From Holosporales bacterium (GTDB taxonomy: Bacteria > Pseudomonadota > Alphaproteobacteria > Holosporales > Holosporaceae), in assembly GCA_947461445.1 (NCBI GenBank), contig CANHKV010000006.1:1-61005 (forward strand): DNA of 61,005 bases. Direction: 5' to 3'. Position 1 is the stretch's first letter. The number at the start of each line of letters is the position of its first letter. Of this stretch, positions 49,952-59,012 are shown piece after piece. The notes beneath the pieces were generated by a model. The model did no database searches. It was not told where the DNA came from and was given only the letters and a program-made list of their open reading frames with translations. The position numbers and the translations under genes are program-made.

Positions 49952-50721
49952 CAGTCCTCTAATCGTGTAAAAATTTCACATCCCATAGCCGTTACCCCCA
50001 CGGTATGCTCGTATTGAGCAGAACGTTTTCCATCGCGTGTTTCCGCTGTCCATCCATCTTTTAAAATGCGAATCTCTGAACTGCCCATATTAATCATGGG
50101 CTCAATGGTAAAAAAATGCCCTTCTCGTAAACACAACCCTGTTCCTTTTTTGCCATAATGCAATACCTCTGGCGCATCATGAAACATGCGCCCGATGCCA
50201 TGACCACAGAAATCACGCACAACGGAATATCCTTTGGGCTCTACAATGGATTGTATGGCATGCCCAATGTCGCCCAAAAAACAACCAGGTCTAACCAAAG
50301 AAATGGCCATATCCAATGCCTGTTTGGTGGTGTCCATCAATTTTTGATGCTGGGGCGCAATGGGACCAATGGCAAACATGGTGCTGGTGTCCCCATGCCA
50401 ACCATCCACAATCACCGTGACATCGATATTCAGAATATCCCCTTTTTTCAACCGCTTTGACCCCGGTATACCATGACAGACCACCTGGTTGACGGATGTA
50501 CAAATGGATTTTGGAAATCCACGATAATGCAATGGCGCAGGCACAGCCCCATGATCGACAATGTATTGGTGACATAACGTATTTAATTCATCCGTGGATG
50601 TGCCCTCTGTAACAAAGGGGGCAATATATTCCAAAACCTGAGCGGCTAATTTTCCAGCTTTACGCATACCAATAAAGGCAGAGGCATCATGAATAATTGG
50701 TTTTTGCAGAACACTAGACAT
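49951..50721 (-). CDS. map: Methionine aminopeptidase, type I
   Basis: Map removes initiator Met from nascent proteins. The 256-residue product has the metal ligands in DVTVIVDGWHGDTSTMF (two Asp), GHGIGRMFHDAPEV (His), FFTIEPMIN (Glu) and YEHTVGVT (Glu). Its ATG overlaps the sfsA stop (TAATG at 50721), indicating translational coupling. Confidence 0.96.
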   Translation of the reverse strand: MSSVLQKPIIHDASAFIGMRKAGKLAAQVLEYIAPFVTEGTSTDELNTLCHQYIVDHGAVPAPLHYRGFPKSICTSVNQVVCHGIPGSKRLKKGDILNIDVTVIVDGWHGDTSTMFAIGPIAPQHQKLMDTTKQALDMAISLVRPGCFLGDIGHAIQSIVEPKGYSVVRDFCGHGIGRMFHDAPEVLHYGKKGTGLCLREGHFFTIEPMINMGSSEIRILKDGWTAETRDGKRSAQYEHTVGVTAMGCEIFTRLED

Positions 50722-51434
50722 TAAAAGGAATCCTGTATGGGTAGTCTTTGTGACAGACTAATCCCTATGGGAGAAACGTTACAAGCATAGGCCAACATGG
50801 TGACTCCAGATTGTATGGCTTGATGAAACGCCTTTGCGTAATCAGGATCCTTGTCATGGGCCACAGAAAAGGCATTACAATCATTGCGTTGCACAACATA
50901 AACCATCGCCGCATGATACCCAAGCTGAACCAAATCCATCAAAAGATGCAAATGCTTTGTTCCACGTGTTGTAACCGTATCAGGAAAAAATGCACCCGAT
51001 CCACGACGCCAATGGACATTTTTAACCTCAACGTACACCCCTTTTGCATGGTCATTCGGTCCAGCATCGGCATAAAAATCCAATCGAGAATGCCCCCCCA
51101 CTGGCACCTCGCTGCGCCAATTTTTGTACGATGACAGGGGCTCTATCTGACCAGAATCCAGGGCAAAACGTATCAATTTATTGGGTGTTTGTGTATTAAC
51201 CCCAACCCATGTATCATCGACCCAAGCCATTTCCCAGGTATAGGGATACTTTCTGTTTGTACCATCCTGATGGCTGTACGCCACCAGCGAACCGGGATGA
51301 ATTAAATCCGTCATGGGCCCTGTATTGGGACAGTGGGCCGTAATGAGTTTTTGATCTGGGGTCGTGATGTCGGCCATAAATCGTTTATACCGCTGCGCCA
51401 AATGACCCATCTGCAAATCAGAAACAAACTTCAT
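50721..51434 (-). CDS. sfsA: SfsA family protein
   Basis: SfsA is a nuclease-fold, DNA-binding protein first linked to sugar-fermentation genes in E. coli. The 237-residue product has YKRFMADI, HCPNTGPMTDLIHPG, GVNTQTPNKLI, SRLDFYADA and VYVEVKNVHW, all family landmarks including the nuclease-like D...EVK. ATG 51434 gives the usual N-terminus; ATG 51458 is an alternative. First gene of the sfsA-map-radC operon. Confidence 0.93.
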   Translation of the reverse strand: MKFVSDLQMGHLAQRYKRFMADITTPDQKLITAHCPNTGPMTDLIHPGSLVAYSHQDGTNRKYPYTWEMAWVDDTWVGVNTQTPNKLIRFALDSGQIEPLSSYKNWRSEVPVGGHSRLDFYADAGPNDHAKGVYVEVKNVHWRRGSGAFFPDTVTTRGTKHLHLLMDLVQLGYHAAMVYVVQRNDCNAFSVAHDKDPDYAKAFHQAIQSGVTMLAYACNVSPIGISLSQRLPIQDSF

Positions 51435-51602
51435 AAAATTTTCATAAAATTGAAGCATTTAGCTGATCTCAGCATACCCGCCTTCTGGCTATACATTCAA
51501 GGGCTGATGGGAATCAGACGGGTGGTTACAGCTTGCCTAAGCCCACGGTGCGGGATTAGACTGGGTACAGACTTATTATCCATTTTTTCATGCCATTTCA
51601 TC

Positions 51603-52412
51603 ATGTCTGAATCATCATCGACCCATTGGGCGCCTGTCTGGTCGAAACAAATGATGGAAACCCGCGGTTTGTTTCTTGTGTCTACCCCCATTGGGCATTA
51701 CGAGGATATTACCCTGCGTGCATTGCAAACCTTACGCCAGGTAGACGGTATTTTATGTGAAGATACACGAACCACACGCCAATTATTGAATCATTATGGC
51801 CTTTCCAAACCTTGTTACAGTTATCATGCCCATAATGAACGGGAAAAGTTAAATGGCATTATGGCCCGCTTGGCCAAAGGAGATCGTCTGGCCCTTGTCA
51901 GTGACCGTGGAACGCCTCTGATTTCTGACCCGGGGTTGCTGCTCGTTCAACGCTGTCATACAGATTCCATACCTGTACATATGATAGGTGGGGTCAGCTC
52001 TGTCATTCATGCTGTGGTTTTGTCTGGTTTTGCCAGTGGTCCGTTTTATTTTCAAGGATTTATGCCGATTAAAAAGACAGGGGAAACGTGGAATTTTCTG
52101 GCCAACCTGTCTGCACCCGTGGTGTTTTTTGTTGCTCCCCATGATTTATCACGTCTTATTAAGGATGCCTATGGTGCTTTTGGCGATCGTGATGCCTGTT
52201 TGCTGAGAGAAATGACAAAAAAGTTTGAACAACGCGTCATTTTGCCCCTGTCCCAATTGGGTCAATGGGTTCAGCAGGCCGATCATTTAGGCGAATGCGT
52301 TCTGGTGATATCGGGCAAACCACCGGTCATACGCATTAAACAATCAAAATATGTCAAAGACGCCCCAATCCAGTATGTGGATTCCATGGATCAGGCACAG
52401 GTGAATGTATGA
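51603..52412 (+). CDS. rsmI: 16S rRNA (cytidine1402-2'-O)-methyltransferase RsmI
   Basis: RsmI methylates ribose of C1402 in the decoding centre. The 269-residue product has the tetrapyrrole-methylase fold: GLFLVSTPIGHYEDITLRAL, CEDTRTTRQLLNHYG, LVSDRGTPLISDPG (family S-D-A-G-T-P), GGVSSVIHAVVLSG and FYFQGFMP. The frame is open well upstream, but ATG 51603 suits family length. It overlaps trmD by ATGA. Confidence 0.94.
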   Translation: MSESSSTHWAPVWSKQMMETRGLFLVSTPIGHYEDITLRALQTLRQVDGILCEDTRTTRQLLNHYGLSKPCYSYHAHNEREKLNGIMARLAKGDRLALVSDRGTPLISDPGLLLVQRCHTDSIPVHMIGGVSSVIHAVVLSGFASGPFYFQGFMPIKKTGETWNFLANLSAPVVFFVAPHDLSRLIKDAYGAFGDRDACLLREMTKKFEQRVILPLSQLGQWVQQADHLGECVLVISGKPPVIRIKQSKYVKDAPIQYVDSMDQAQVNV

Positions 52413-53104
52413 GCCTGTCCTTTACCATCATTACCCTATTTCCAGACATGTATCCTGGTCCATTGGGGTGCTCTTTGCTGGGAAAAGCTTTGGCATCGGG
52501 GTTGTGGCGATTAAAAACTGTGGATTTGCGCACCTATGGTCTGGGCCGTTATGGATCTGTGGATGATACCTGTTATGGTGGTGGGGCCGGCATGGTTATA
52601 CGTCCCGACGTGGTGGATGCCGCAGTACGCGCCGCCATGATTGGTCTGAACAATCCAAAAATGATTTATATGACGCCTCGTGGTCGGGTCATGACTCAGA
52701 GTGATTTTCAAACATACAGTCAATATAGCCATGATGTGGTGGTTTTGTGTGGCCGTTACGAAGGGGTGGACCAACGGGTATTAGATTCTTGGGATTTTCA
52801 GGAATTGTGCCTAGGTGATTTTGTATTGTGCGGTGGAGACATTCCCGCTATGGCATTCATCGAGGGCTGTATCCGCCTATTACCTGGCGTTTTACACAAT
52901 CCCGATTCATGCATCAGCGAGAGCTTTCAAAGTCCACTGTTGGAACACCCCTTGTACACTCGGCCAGCCACATGGAATGACAGGTCTGTTCCTGAGGTGT
53001 TGCTGTCTGGACACCATGGTCAAATCAAGGCCTGGCAACAGGAGCAATCCAAGGCTCACACCAAAAAAGTACGTCCCGATTTGTGGCAAAAATATACAGA
53101 ATAA
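52409..53104 (+). CDS. trmD: tRNA (guanine37-N1)-methyltransferase TrmD
   Basis: TrmD forms m1G37, preventing frameshifting. The 231-residue trefoil-knot enzyme has ITLFPDMYPG, YGGGAGMVIRPDVV, VVLCGRYEGVDQRVLD, EELCLGDFVLCGGDIPAM-type knot sequence (here ELCLGDFVLCGGDIPAMA) and the C-terminal RPDLWQKY. It is coupled to rsmI, not to the usual rpsP/rimM/rplS partners. Confidence 0.96.
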   Translation: MSLSFTIITLFPDMYPGPLGCSLLGKALASGLWRLKTVDLRTYGLGRYGSVDDTCYGGGAGMVIRPDVVDAAVRAAMIGLNNPKMIYMTPRGRVMTQSDFQTYSQYSHDVVVLCGRYEGVDQRVLDSWDFQELCLGDFVLCGGDIPAMAFIEGCIRLLPGVLHNPDSCISESFQSPLLEHPLYTRPATWNDRSVPEVLLSGHHGQIKAWQQEQSKAHTKKVRPDLWQKYTE

Positions 53105-53270
53105 TGCTCTGGTAACGGGTGCATTGAGGATGAGACCTCGCCCCCATAGATGGACAAAATATGTCGTCACTGGTCTTACCCGTATGGATTGCACATCAAT
53201 TAAATTTATTTACATACATTTTTGCAACAATAAAGTTGTAGGAAAAACAAAAATAAAAAAGGATAAAAAA

Positions 53271-53594
53271 ATGAAAAAAATATTAATGTGTGCATTACTG
53301 GCATTCTCATTGACATCCATCAACGGTGTGCAAGCTGGTAATAAAAGAGCTTTGACGACAAAAGGTGAGGCATACTTTTCAGAAAAAACATTAGATGAAT
53401 TAATAGAAATTTTTAAGGGTGATCCTATGATAAAGAAGGATCCTAAGAATGGCAAAGATCTGATTGACAAAACAAGAACAATTTTAGAAAAGTACGTAGG
53501 TAAAACATGGAAAGACTTATTGTCAGAAAATCCTGGTATTCATCCTAATCTTTACAATTACGTACGCGCTTTAATGACTAATACTAATAAATAA
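53271..53594 (+). CDS. Small exported protein (107 residues), unknown
   Basis: ATG 53271 follows AAGGAT by about 7 nt and encodes a clear signal peptide (MKKILMCALLAFSLTSINGV, cleavage after VQA). The mature 84 residues are Lys-rich and helical with no cysteine. I recognise no family. AT-rich. It precedes a tRNA-Leu, as does the next small exported gene at 54013; the two proteins share layout but no evident sequence. Confidence 0.72.
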   Translation: MKKILMCALLAFSLTSINGVQAGNKRALTTKGEAYFSEKTLDELIEIFKGDPMIKKDPKNGKDLIDKTRTILEKYVGKTWKDLLSENPGIHPNLYNYVRALMTNTNK

Positions 53595-53665
53595 TGCTTA
53601 TTAGCCATGAACGAGTAGGAGGACGCTTGGCGGCCGTATAAAAGTAGGATGAATTCTTGAAAACG

Positions 53666-53749
53666 GCCCGCTTGGCGGAATGGTAGACGCAGCAGACTTA
53701 AAATCTGCCGACAGCATCTGTCGTGCCAGTTCGAGTCTGGCAGCGGGCA
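53666..53749 (+). tRNA. tRNA-Leu (TAA), copy 1
   Basis: Type II cloverleaf with acceptor GCCCGCT/AGCGGGC, anticodon loop CTTAAAA (anticodon TAA), long variable arm (CGACAGCATCTGTCG) and discriminator A. CCA is not encoded. It differs from copy 2 by one base in the variable-arm loop. Confidence 0.96.
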
Positions 53750-53797
53750 CGTGATATGCAAGAAACGCTAATGGCAATTTAGAAGCCATTTTTTCCA

Positions 53798-53939
53798 GAT
53801 AAAATCTGCATTCAACAACAAGAGGCCTTCTTATGGCCGCATATTTGACGCCCAAAACCCACATCCAGATTTATGGGAAACGAATGGAGATGCAGAACCA
53901 AAATTGGCTAATCGCATAGAAAAAAACAATAGAATATGA
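53798..53939 (+). pseudogene. Remnant of the prfB 5' end
   Basis: Downstream of tRNA-Leu copy 1 the DNA parallels prfB: CCTTCTTATGGCCGCATATT followed by TGACGCCCAAAA aligns with the prfB frameshift site, and the +1 frame reads FDAQN, then PHPDLWE (prfB: FDAQN ... EDPRLWED) and stops at 53939. About 40 bp between the two blocks are missing. CTT before TGA has become ATT. Confidence 0.8.
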
Positions 53940-54012
53940 CCCTAAAAATTAACATTTTAATCAATTTTTTTGATAAGTTTATATATAAATTCAATAACAA
54001 TCAAAAGAAACA

Positions 54013-54273
54013 ATGAATAAAATTTTAACTATTTTGCTGGTGCTCGGTGCCGTTACCACAACACAAGCAAGACTACTCGATGATCACAAAATTGAGAGAT
54101 CAGACCACTGTATGGATGCACTGGGTAAAGATTATGCAGATCTAGATGACGATCGCCGTCATCGTCATTGCGATAATGCAGTTGATAAAAAGACATGGGG
54201 TGATCTAAAAGGCGAAATGAACGAGCCACGTCACAAAGACGCTATTGAGCACTACATGAGCACTCACGGTTGA
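54013..54273 (+). CDS. Small exported protein (86 residues), unknown
   Basis: Signal peptide MNKILTILLVLGAVTTTQA then a 67-residue mature protein rich in Asp, His and Arg (YADLDDDRRHRHCDNAVD), with two cysteines (near 33 and 53) that could form one disulfide. No family recognised. Upstream DNA is very AT-rich, and the start lacks a strong Shine-Dalgarno. It precedes tRNA-Leu copy 2. Confidence 0.7.
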   Translation: MNKILTILLVLGAVTTTQARLLDDHKIERSDHCMDALGKDYADLDDDRRHRHCDNAVDKKTWGDLKGEMNEPRHKDAIEHYMSTHG

Positions 54274-54393
54274 TTCCATTCACAATCAATCAAATATCTG
54301 AAACAGGTTTTGCAAGATTAGTGCAATAAGGATGTTTTTGGAAACAAGGCATCTTGACCACGAGATAAAAACCTTTTAGGATAATAGATAACG

Positions 54394-54477
54394 GCCCGCT
54401 TGGCGGAATGGTAGACGCAGCAGACTTAAAATCTGCCGACAGTATCTGTCGTGCCAGTTCGAGTCTGGCAGCGGGCA
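54394..54477 (+). tRNA. tRNA-Leu (TAA), copy 2
   Basis: Same structure as copy 1: acceptor GCCCGCT/AGCGGGC, anticodon TAA, variable arm CGACAGTATCTGTCG, discriminator A, no encoded CCA. Followed 32 nt later by prfB. Confidence 0.96.
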
Positions 54478-54509
54478 CGTTATTTAAAACCCTCAATCGA
54501 TGACAAAAC

Positions 54510-55629
54510 ATGGATGATTTAGGCGAAAAAATACAACGCATTGAAGAAGGTTTGGTCTTCTTACGGGGGCATCTTTGACGCCCAAAATGCAACCGAAATT
54601 TTAGCACAATTAGACCTGGAAATCGAGGATCCACGATTGTGGGAAGACCCGAAAAAAGCAGGCATTTTGTTAAAACAACGGGAATATTTAAAAGATTCTG
54701 TGGATACGCAAAATCGCCTGGAAAATGGATTTTCTGATCAAAAAGAGTTGTGGGATTTGGCATGTTCAGAAGATGATGAGTGTCTGAAAAAAGAAGTTTA
54801 TGCCGATATCAAAGCGCTGGATAAGCACGTGCAGCACGCACGATTAGAATTATTATTTTCAAAACCCGAAGATCGCCGTCCATGTTTTGTATCCATTCAG
54901 GCTGGTTCTGGTGGAACCGAAGCCCAAGATTGGGCCAGCATGTTGTTGCGCATGTATACCCGTTGGGCAGAACAAAACAAATACTCTGTGGAATTGCTGG
55001 AAGACAGCGCCGGCGAAGAAGCTGGATTAAAATCAGCCACCATAAAAATTAGTGGTCAAAAATTTCCCTATGGGTGGTTGCAAGGCGAAACGGGTGTCCA
55101 TCGATTGGTGCGCATTTCTCCCTTTGATTCCAATGCCCGGCGTCACACGAGTTTCGCATCCATTTCCGTTACGGCGGAATTAGACGACACCACCGTTATT
55201 GAGATTTTAGACAAAGATTTACGCATTGACACTTATCGCGCATCAGGCGCTGGTGGCCAGCACGTGAACAAAACGGACAGTGCCGTACGCATCACCCATT
55301 TGCCCACAGGAACGGTGGTCCAGTGTCAAAACGATCGATCACAGCATCGCAATCGTGCCATGGCCTTTGCCATGTTAAAGGCAAAATTGTACCAACTGTC
55401 CTTACAAAGACAAGAAGACGATCTGGCCAAAGGTCGCCAAGAAGAACATGGCATTACATGGGGCCAACAAATTCGATCCTATGTTTTGCAACCTTATCAA
55501 ATGGTTAAAGATCTGCGCACTGGCATAGAGGTCGGCAATCCCTATGGGGTTTTGGACGGCGAATTAGACGACTTTTTATTGGGATTTTTGACCAACAAGG
55601 CCTGTCCTGTCCGCGATGACGAGGATTAG
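54510..55629 (+). CDS. prfB: Peptide chain release factor 2 with programmed +1 frameshift
   Basis: RF2 releases peptides at UGA and UAA. ATG 54510 opens a 22-codon frame (MDDLGEKIQRIEEGLVFLRG, then HL) ending in CTT TGA (54573-54578). The +1 frame continues GAC (54577) to 55629, giving about 372 residues. GGGGG (54564-54568) just upstream acts as the internal Shine-Dalgarno, so the classic autoregulated site is intact. The SPF tripeptide position is ISPFDSNARRHTSF, and the GGQ loop is RASGAGGQHVNKTDSAVR. TGA itself sets the level of readthrough when RF2 is scarce. Confidence 0.95.
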
Positions 55630-55842
55630 ATTCCCCTCAATGGGATGACAATGCTTTACCAGGCATGATGTGGTCGGCTTTATCAAGCATATCTGGTGCT
55701 CTAGGGATGGTGATGGCAATCCCATTCTGCCAAGGGGCCATACAATATGCAGAGCAGGGGATGAAAATTAATAAAAATTGGCCCTGTGGTCCAAAATAGA
55801 TCTTTACAGATGCGGTCCAATCATTGCATAATAATAATGCAT

Positions 55843-55916
55843 TGGGAAATAGTTTAGCGGTAGAACTCTCGGCTCTGGACCGAGCAACCTTGGTTCGAAT
55901 CCAGGTTTCCCAGCCA
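55843..55916 (+). tRNA. tRNA-Gln (CTG)
   Basis: Acceptor TGGGAAA/TTTCCCA (perfect), short D-stem GTT/AAC, anticodon stem CTCGG/CCGAG with loop CTCTGGA (anticodon CTG), T-loop TTCGAAT, discriminator G and encoded CCA. Together with the TTG species at 32472 both Gln codons are read. Confidence 0.94.
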
Positions 55917-55990
55917 TGTTGTATGAATAAACAACAACACTGTTTCATTCCTTGCCACTTTTTGTGGTCTTTTGTCCAAAAGGAGAATTT

Positions 55991-56386
55991 ATGTTTTACG
56001 AATGCATATTGCTCATTCGTCCGGATGTTTCTGCCAAGCATGTGGCCGAAGTCACCCGCACCATTGAAGGCATTATAGAGAAAAATGGCGGTCAAGTGAT
56101 CGGCAGCGAATATTGGGGATTTAAAACCTTGGCTTATCGCATTGAAAAACGTGCAAAAGCCCATTACGTTTGTCTGGGATTTTCCTTGTCTTGTCTGGAC
56201 CCCATTTACGCCCATTTAAAATTTCACAAGGACGTTTTACGCCACTTGTTCATCAAAAAACCAAAGGGATTGCTGTTCCCAACGGTGCAAATGCAATCCT
56301 CTTTGGGGGATTTAGAAAATCAGGACATTCTTCCTGATCTGGCACAAGAAGCTGAAACTGCCGAACATACAGGAGTCGAATCATGA
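55991..56386 (+). CDS. rpsF: 30S ribosomal protein S6
   Basis: S6 pairs with S18 on the 30S platform. The 131-residue product begins [18 protein letters not shown] and has the family core [32 protein letters not shown] (split here by family convention). The C-terminal 25 residues are an acidic tail. AGGAG stands 6 nt before ATG 55991. It overlaps rpsR by ATGA. Confidence 0.95.
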   Translation: MFYECILLIRPDVSAKHVAEVTRTIEGIIEKNGGQVIGSEYWGFKTLAYRIEKRAKAHYVCLGFSLSCLDPIYAHLKFHKDVLRHLFIKKPKGLLFPTVQMQSSLGDLENQDILPDLAQEAETAEHTGVES

Positions 56387-56574
56387 GTCGTTTTAACGTA
56401 GAAGACATCGATATTGATTACAAGAATATCAAATTGCTGAAACGATGCTTGACCGAAAATGGCAAGATCATTCCCGCACGTTTAACCCGTTTAAATTGCT
56501 GTCAGCAACGCAGTATGGCCATGGCCGTTAAGCGTGCTCGATTTTTGGCGCTGATTCCTTACACGGTCAGCTGA
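56383..56574 (+). CDS. rpsR: 30S ribosomal protein S18
   Basis: A 63-residue S18 with [36 protein letters not shown] and [12 protein letters not shown], all conserved. Translationally coupled to rpsF. rplI, which usually follows, is absent. The very short N-terminus lacks the zinc-binding Cys of some S18 proteins. Confidence 0.95.
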   Translation: MSRFNVEDIDIDYKNIKLLKRCLTENGKIIPARLTRLNCCQQRSMAMAVKRARFLALIPYTVS

Positions 56575-56674
56575 TCTCTTAGCAATGATGGGTGTTAGGC
56601 TGTCAAAAGCTTCCAATACGTCATTTATGGCGAACAAGCCCTGAAGATTTTGCTTTTGTTCTTCTCCCCCAAAT

Positions 56675-57103
56675 TCATGAAAATGTAAACACATGATACG
56701 GGGGATTTTCATCGGCCCAAGTTGTCGTTTTTTTCCATCCATTCCGCTGGTAAAACAAGCAAGCTGACCGGTTCCAGGTTACACATTTTAATGTCATGGG
56801 TTTTGGAAACCATTGCAATGCATGACAGAGTAATGCCGATCCGATGCCCAAACGACCATATTCATGTTGTACAAACAGATGGTGGATAAAAGAATCTGGG
56901 GTATAAACAGATATAAAACCCACCACAGTCCCCGAATATTCTGCCACAAACAGAGTTTCGCCTTCTATTTGTCGATAAAAATCATGAATTTCTCCAGCCT
57001 CTGGCCAAGGGAATCTCTGTTTTTCTGCGCACCAAATCCGGGCACACAGTGGCATGTCTTTGGGGCAGGCACCCCGAATGGTGAAAAGGCCTTGCTTGGT
57101 CAT
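56675..57103 (-). CDS. GNAT-family N-acetyltransferase
   Basis: A 142-residue acetyl-CoA-dependent transferase. It shows FTIRGACPKDMPLCARIW (beta1-alpha1), FVAEYSGTVVGFISVYTPDSFIHHLFVQHEYG, the acetyl-CoA loop RLGIGSALL (Q/R-x-x-G-x-G/A) and LFYQRNGW near the end. The substrate is unknown. It is convergent with rpsF-rpsR. Confidence 0.88.
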   Translation of the reverse strand: MTKQGLFTIRGACPKDMPLCARIWCAEKQRFPWPEAGEIHDFYRQIEGETLFVAEYSGTVVGFISVYTPDSFIHHLFVQHEYGRLGIGSALLCHALQWFPKPMTLKCVTWNRSACLFYQRNGWKKTTTWADENPPYHVFTFS

Positions 57104-57156
57104 GAATAGATCTCCTTTAGCAGGTTAAGTACTTGCGGGTCGGCATTGCCAGTTCT

Positions 57157-57542
57157 TTTGGCAGTGTTTTTGATCGAGTGCTAATCCATCTTCTGTCTTT
57201 TGGCACTATTTTTGATCGACTGCCAACCGCTTCACAGTCCATTGGCACTGTTTTTAGTCGACTGCTAATCCATCTTCTGTCTTTTGGCAGTGTTTTTGAT
57301 CGAGTGCTAACCGCTTCACACCCCATTGGCAGTGTTTTTAGTCGACTGCCAACCGCTTCACAGTCCATTGGCACTGTTTTTAGTCGACTGCTAATCCATC
57401 TTCTGTCTTTTGGCAGTGTTTTTGATCGAGTGCTAACCGCTTCACACCCCATTGGCAGTGTTTTTGATCGAGTGCTAACCCATCTTCTGTCTTTTGGCAC
57501 TATTTTTGGTCGACTGCTAACCGCTTCACACCCCATTGGCAC
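57157..57542. repeat. 42-bp tandem repeat array between glmU and the GNAT gene
   Basis: Nine consecutive 42-bp units from 57157 to about 57534, plus a partial tenth that reaches the glmU stop. Units start with (T/A)TTGGCA(G/C)T, contain GATCGAGTGC or GTCGACTGC, and end in one of two versions: CATCTTCTGTCT or CGCTTCACA(GT/CC)CC. Units 3-4 equal units 6-7, a higher-order repeat. 42 is divisible by three, so both strands stay open (14-residue unit on the minus strand such as LPKDRRWISTRSKT), but no independent sign of translation is seen. Confidence 0.95.
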
Positions 57543-58910
57543 TTATTCAGGTAAATTGCCAACAGGTGCCTCTGGTGCCCCTTTTTTAACACGATTCAGG
57601 TGCCTGCTATTGGCGCGCAAAGGGATGGCCTTTTGCTCTGCACGCGACAGAGCCAACGTTTCACATTCAACGGATTTTGTAATGACACTGCCCGCCCCAA
57701 TGGTGGCATTTTTCCCAACATGAATAGGCGCAATAAAGATAGAATGAGACCCCACAAACACGCCGTCATCCAACTGGGTGATTTTCTTAGAGTGCCCATC
57801 ATAATTGCAAGTAATCACTCCGGCCCCGATATTGACATGATCCCCAATCACCGCATCACCAATATAACTGAGGTGTTTGGCCTGACTGTATGCCCCAAAG
57901 GTAGCATTTTTTGTTTCCATAAAATTACCAATCTGACCAAAAGGCCCCAAAACCGTACCTGCTCTGATGCGCGCAAAAGGCCCAATCGATGCATTATGCT
58001 GAATAGAACAGTGTTCCAACACAGAATTTGAGTAAATGGTGACGTCAGAATCCAGAACCACACCGGGCCCAAAACAAACCATGGGGTGCACCACAACGCC
58101 CGGGGAAACCACGGTATCATAAGAGAAAAATGTGGTTTCTGGTGAAATCAAATAGGCCCCCTGATCAAAGGCTTTGGCACGCAATCGCTCTTGCATGGCG
58201 CGCTCTGCCTGCATTAATTCTTGCCTGGTATTGACCCCCATAAAATGGGTCCATGGCCCTTGGCAATAGGTCGCACGCTGTGCCAAACGCACCAAATCCG
58301 TTAAATACAACTCTCCTGTTACGGGGCTGGGCACCAATTGGGGAATGGCTTTTTGTGCAAATTCTCCATCCATACACATGATGCCGGTATGGCATAAATC
58401 AATGGATTTTTCAGCATCTGTGGCATCTTTGCTTTCGACAATGCGGATCAAGCGGTCATTTTGAACGCACAATCGGCCATATCCCTCGGCACAAGGCGGA
58501 CGCATTCCAATGACACTTAATGGTGCATTATGGCTGCTGGCCAGCAAAATAGACAGGTCAGAGCTCGTCAGCAAAGGCATATCGCCTAACAACACAATGA
58601 TCTTTTTTGATGCCATGTGCGGGTCTTTGTTCATGATTTCATCCAGGGCCAATGCAAAGGCATGCCCTGTACCTCTGGGGTCTTGTTGCACGATTGTGTG
58701 CACGTTTTCCGCAGCCAAAGCATCATTTACGTCTGGAGAAACCACCATATACACTGAATTTTTCCCATATTCATGGGCAATATCCAGCACACCACACACC
58801 ATGGGCCTGCCTGCAACGGGAAAAAGTACTTTAGAGGTTTTCAACCCCATACGCGATGATTTTCCAGCGGCCAGAATGACCACAATGATCTCTTTTGAAA
58901 ACGGGTTCAC
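57543..58910 (-). CDS. glmU: Bifunctional UDP-N-acetylglucosamine pyrophosphorylase / glucosamine-1-phosphate acetyltransferase GlmU
   Basis: GlmU makes UDP-GlcNAc for peptidoglycan and LPS. The 455-residue product has the uridyltransferase start VVILAAGKSSRMGLKTSKVL, QQDPRGTGHA and GDMPLL, then a left-handed beta-helix acetyltransferase half (ARIRAGTVLG, GNFMETKNATFG, NIGAGVITCNYDGHSKKIT, GSVITKSVE). Length is standard. The stop codon lies in the first partial unit of a 42-bp repeat array. Confidence 0.96.
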   Translation of the reverse strand: MNPFSKEIIVVILAAGKSSRMGLKTSKVLFPVAGRPMVCGVLDIAHEYGKNSVYMVVSPDVNDALAAENVHTIVQQDPRGTGHAFALALDEIMNKDPHMASKKIIVLLGDMPLLTSSDLSILLASSHNAPLSVIGMRPPCAEGYGRLCVQNDRLIRIVESKDATDAEKSIDLCHTGIMCMDGEFAQKAIPQLVPSPVTGELYLTDLVRLAQRATYCQGPWTHFMGVNTRQELMQAERAMQERLRAKAFDQGAYLISPETTFFSYDTVVSPGVVVHPMVCFGPGVVLDSDVTIYSNSVLEHCSIQHNASIGPFARIRAGTVLGPFGQIGNFMETKNATFGAYSQAKHLSYIGDAVIGDHVNIGAGVITCNYDGHSKKITQLDDGVFVGSHSIFIAPIHVGKNATIGAGSVITKSVECETLALSRAEQKAIPLRANSRHLNRVKKGAPEAPVGNLPE

Positions 58911-59012
58911 AGTACAGTCTTTTCAGGATTTTAACGTCTATTTTACGTCCATTTTTGCTAAAAAACTATGGTTTTATCGGCGATTTTTGTGTCATCAGTC
59001 ATGGCATAAAAG

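Noticed and set aside
55637-56215. Minus-strand 192-residue frame
   Set aside because: It runs antisense through rpsF and a tRNA-Gln; no family resemblance.
57157-57534. CRISPR array
   Set aside because: Units are directly adjacent with no unique spacers, and no cas genes are present.
57117-57723. Frames on both strands across the 42-bp array (141 and 196 residues)
   Set aside because: Both arise because 42 is divisible by three; the plus-strand frame runs into glmU antisense and the minus-strand frame has no sign of translation beyond a GTG next to the glmU stop.
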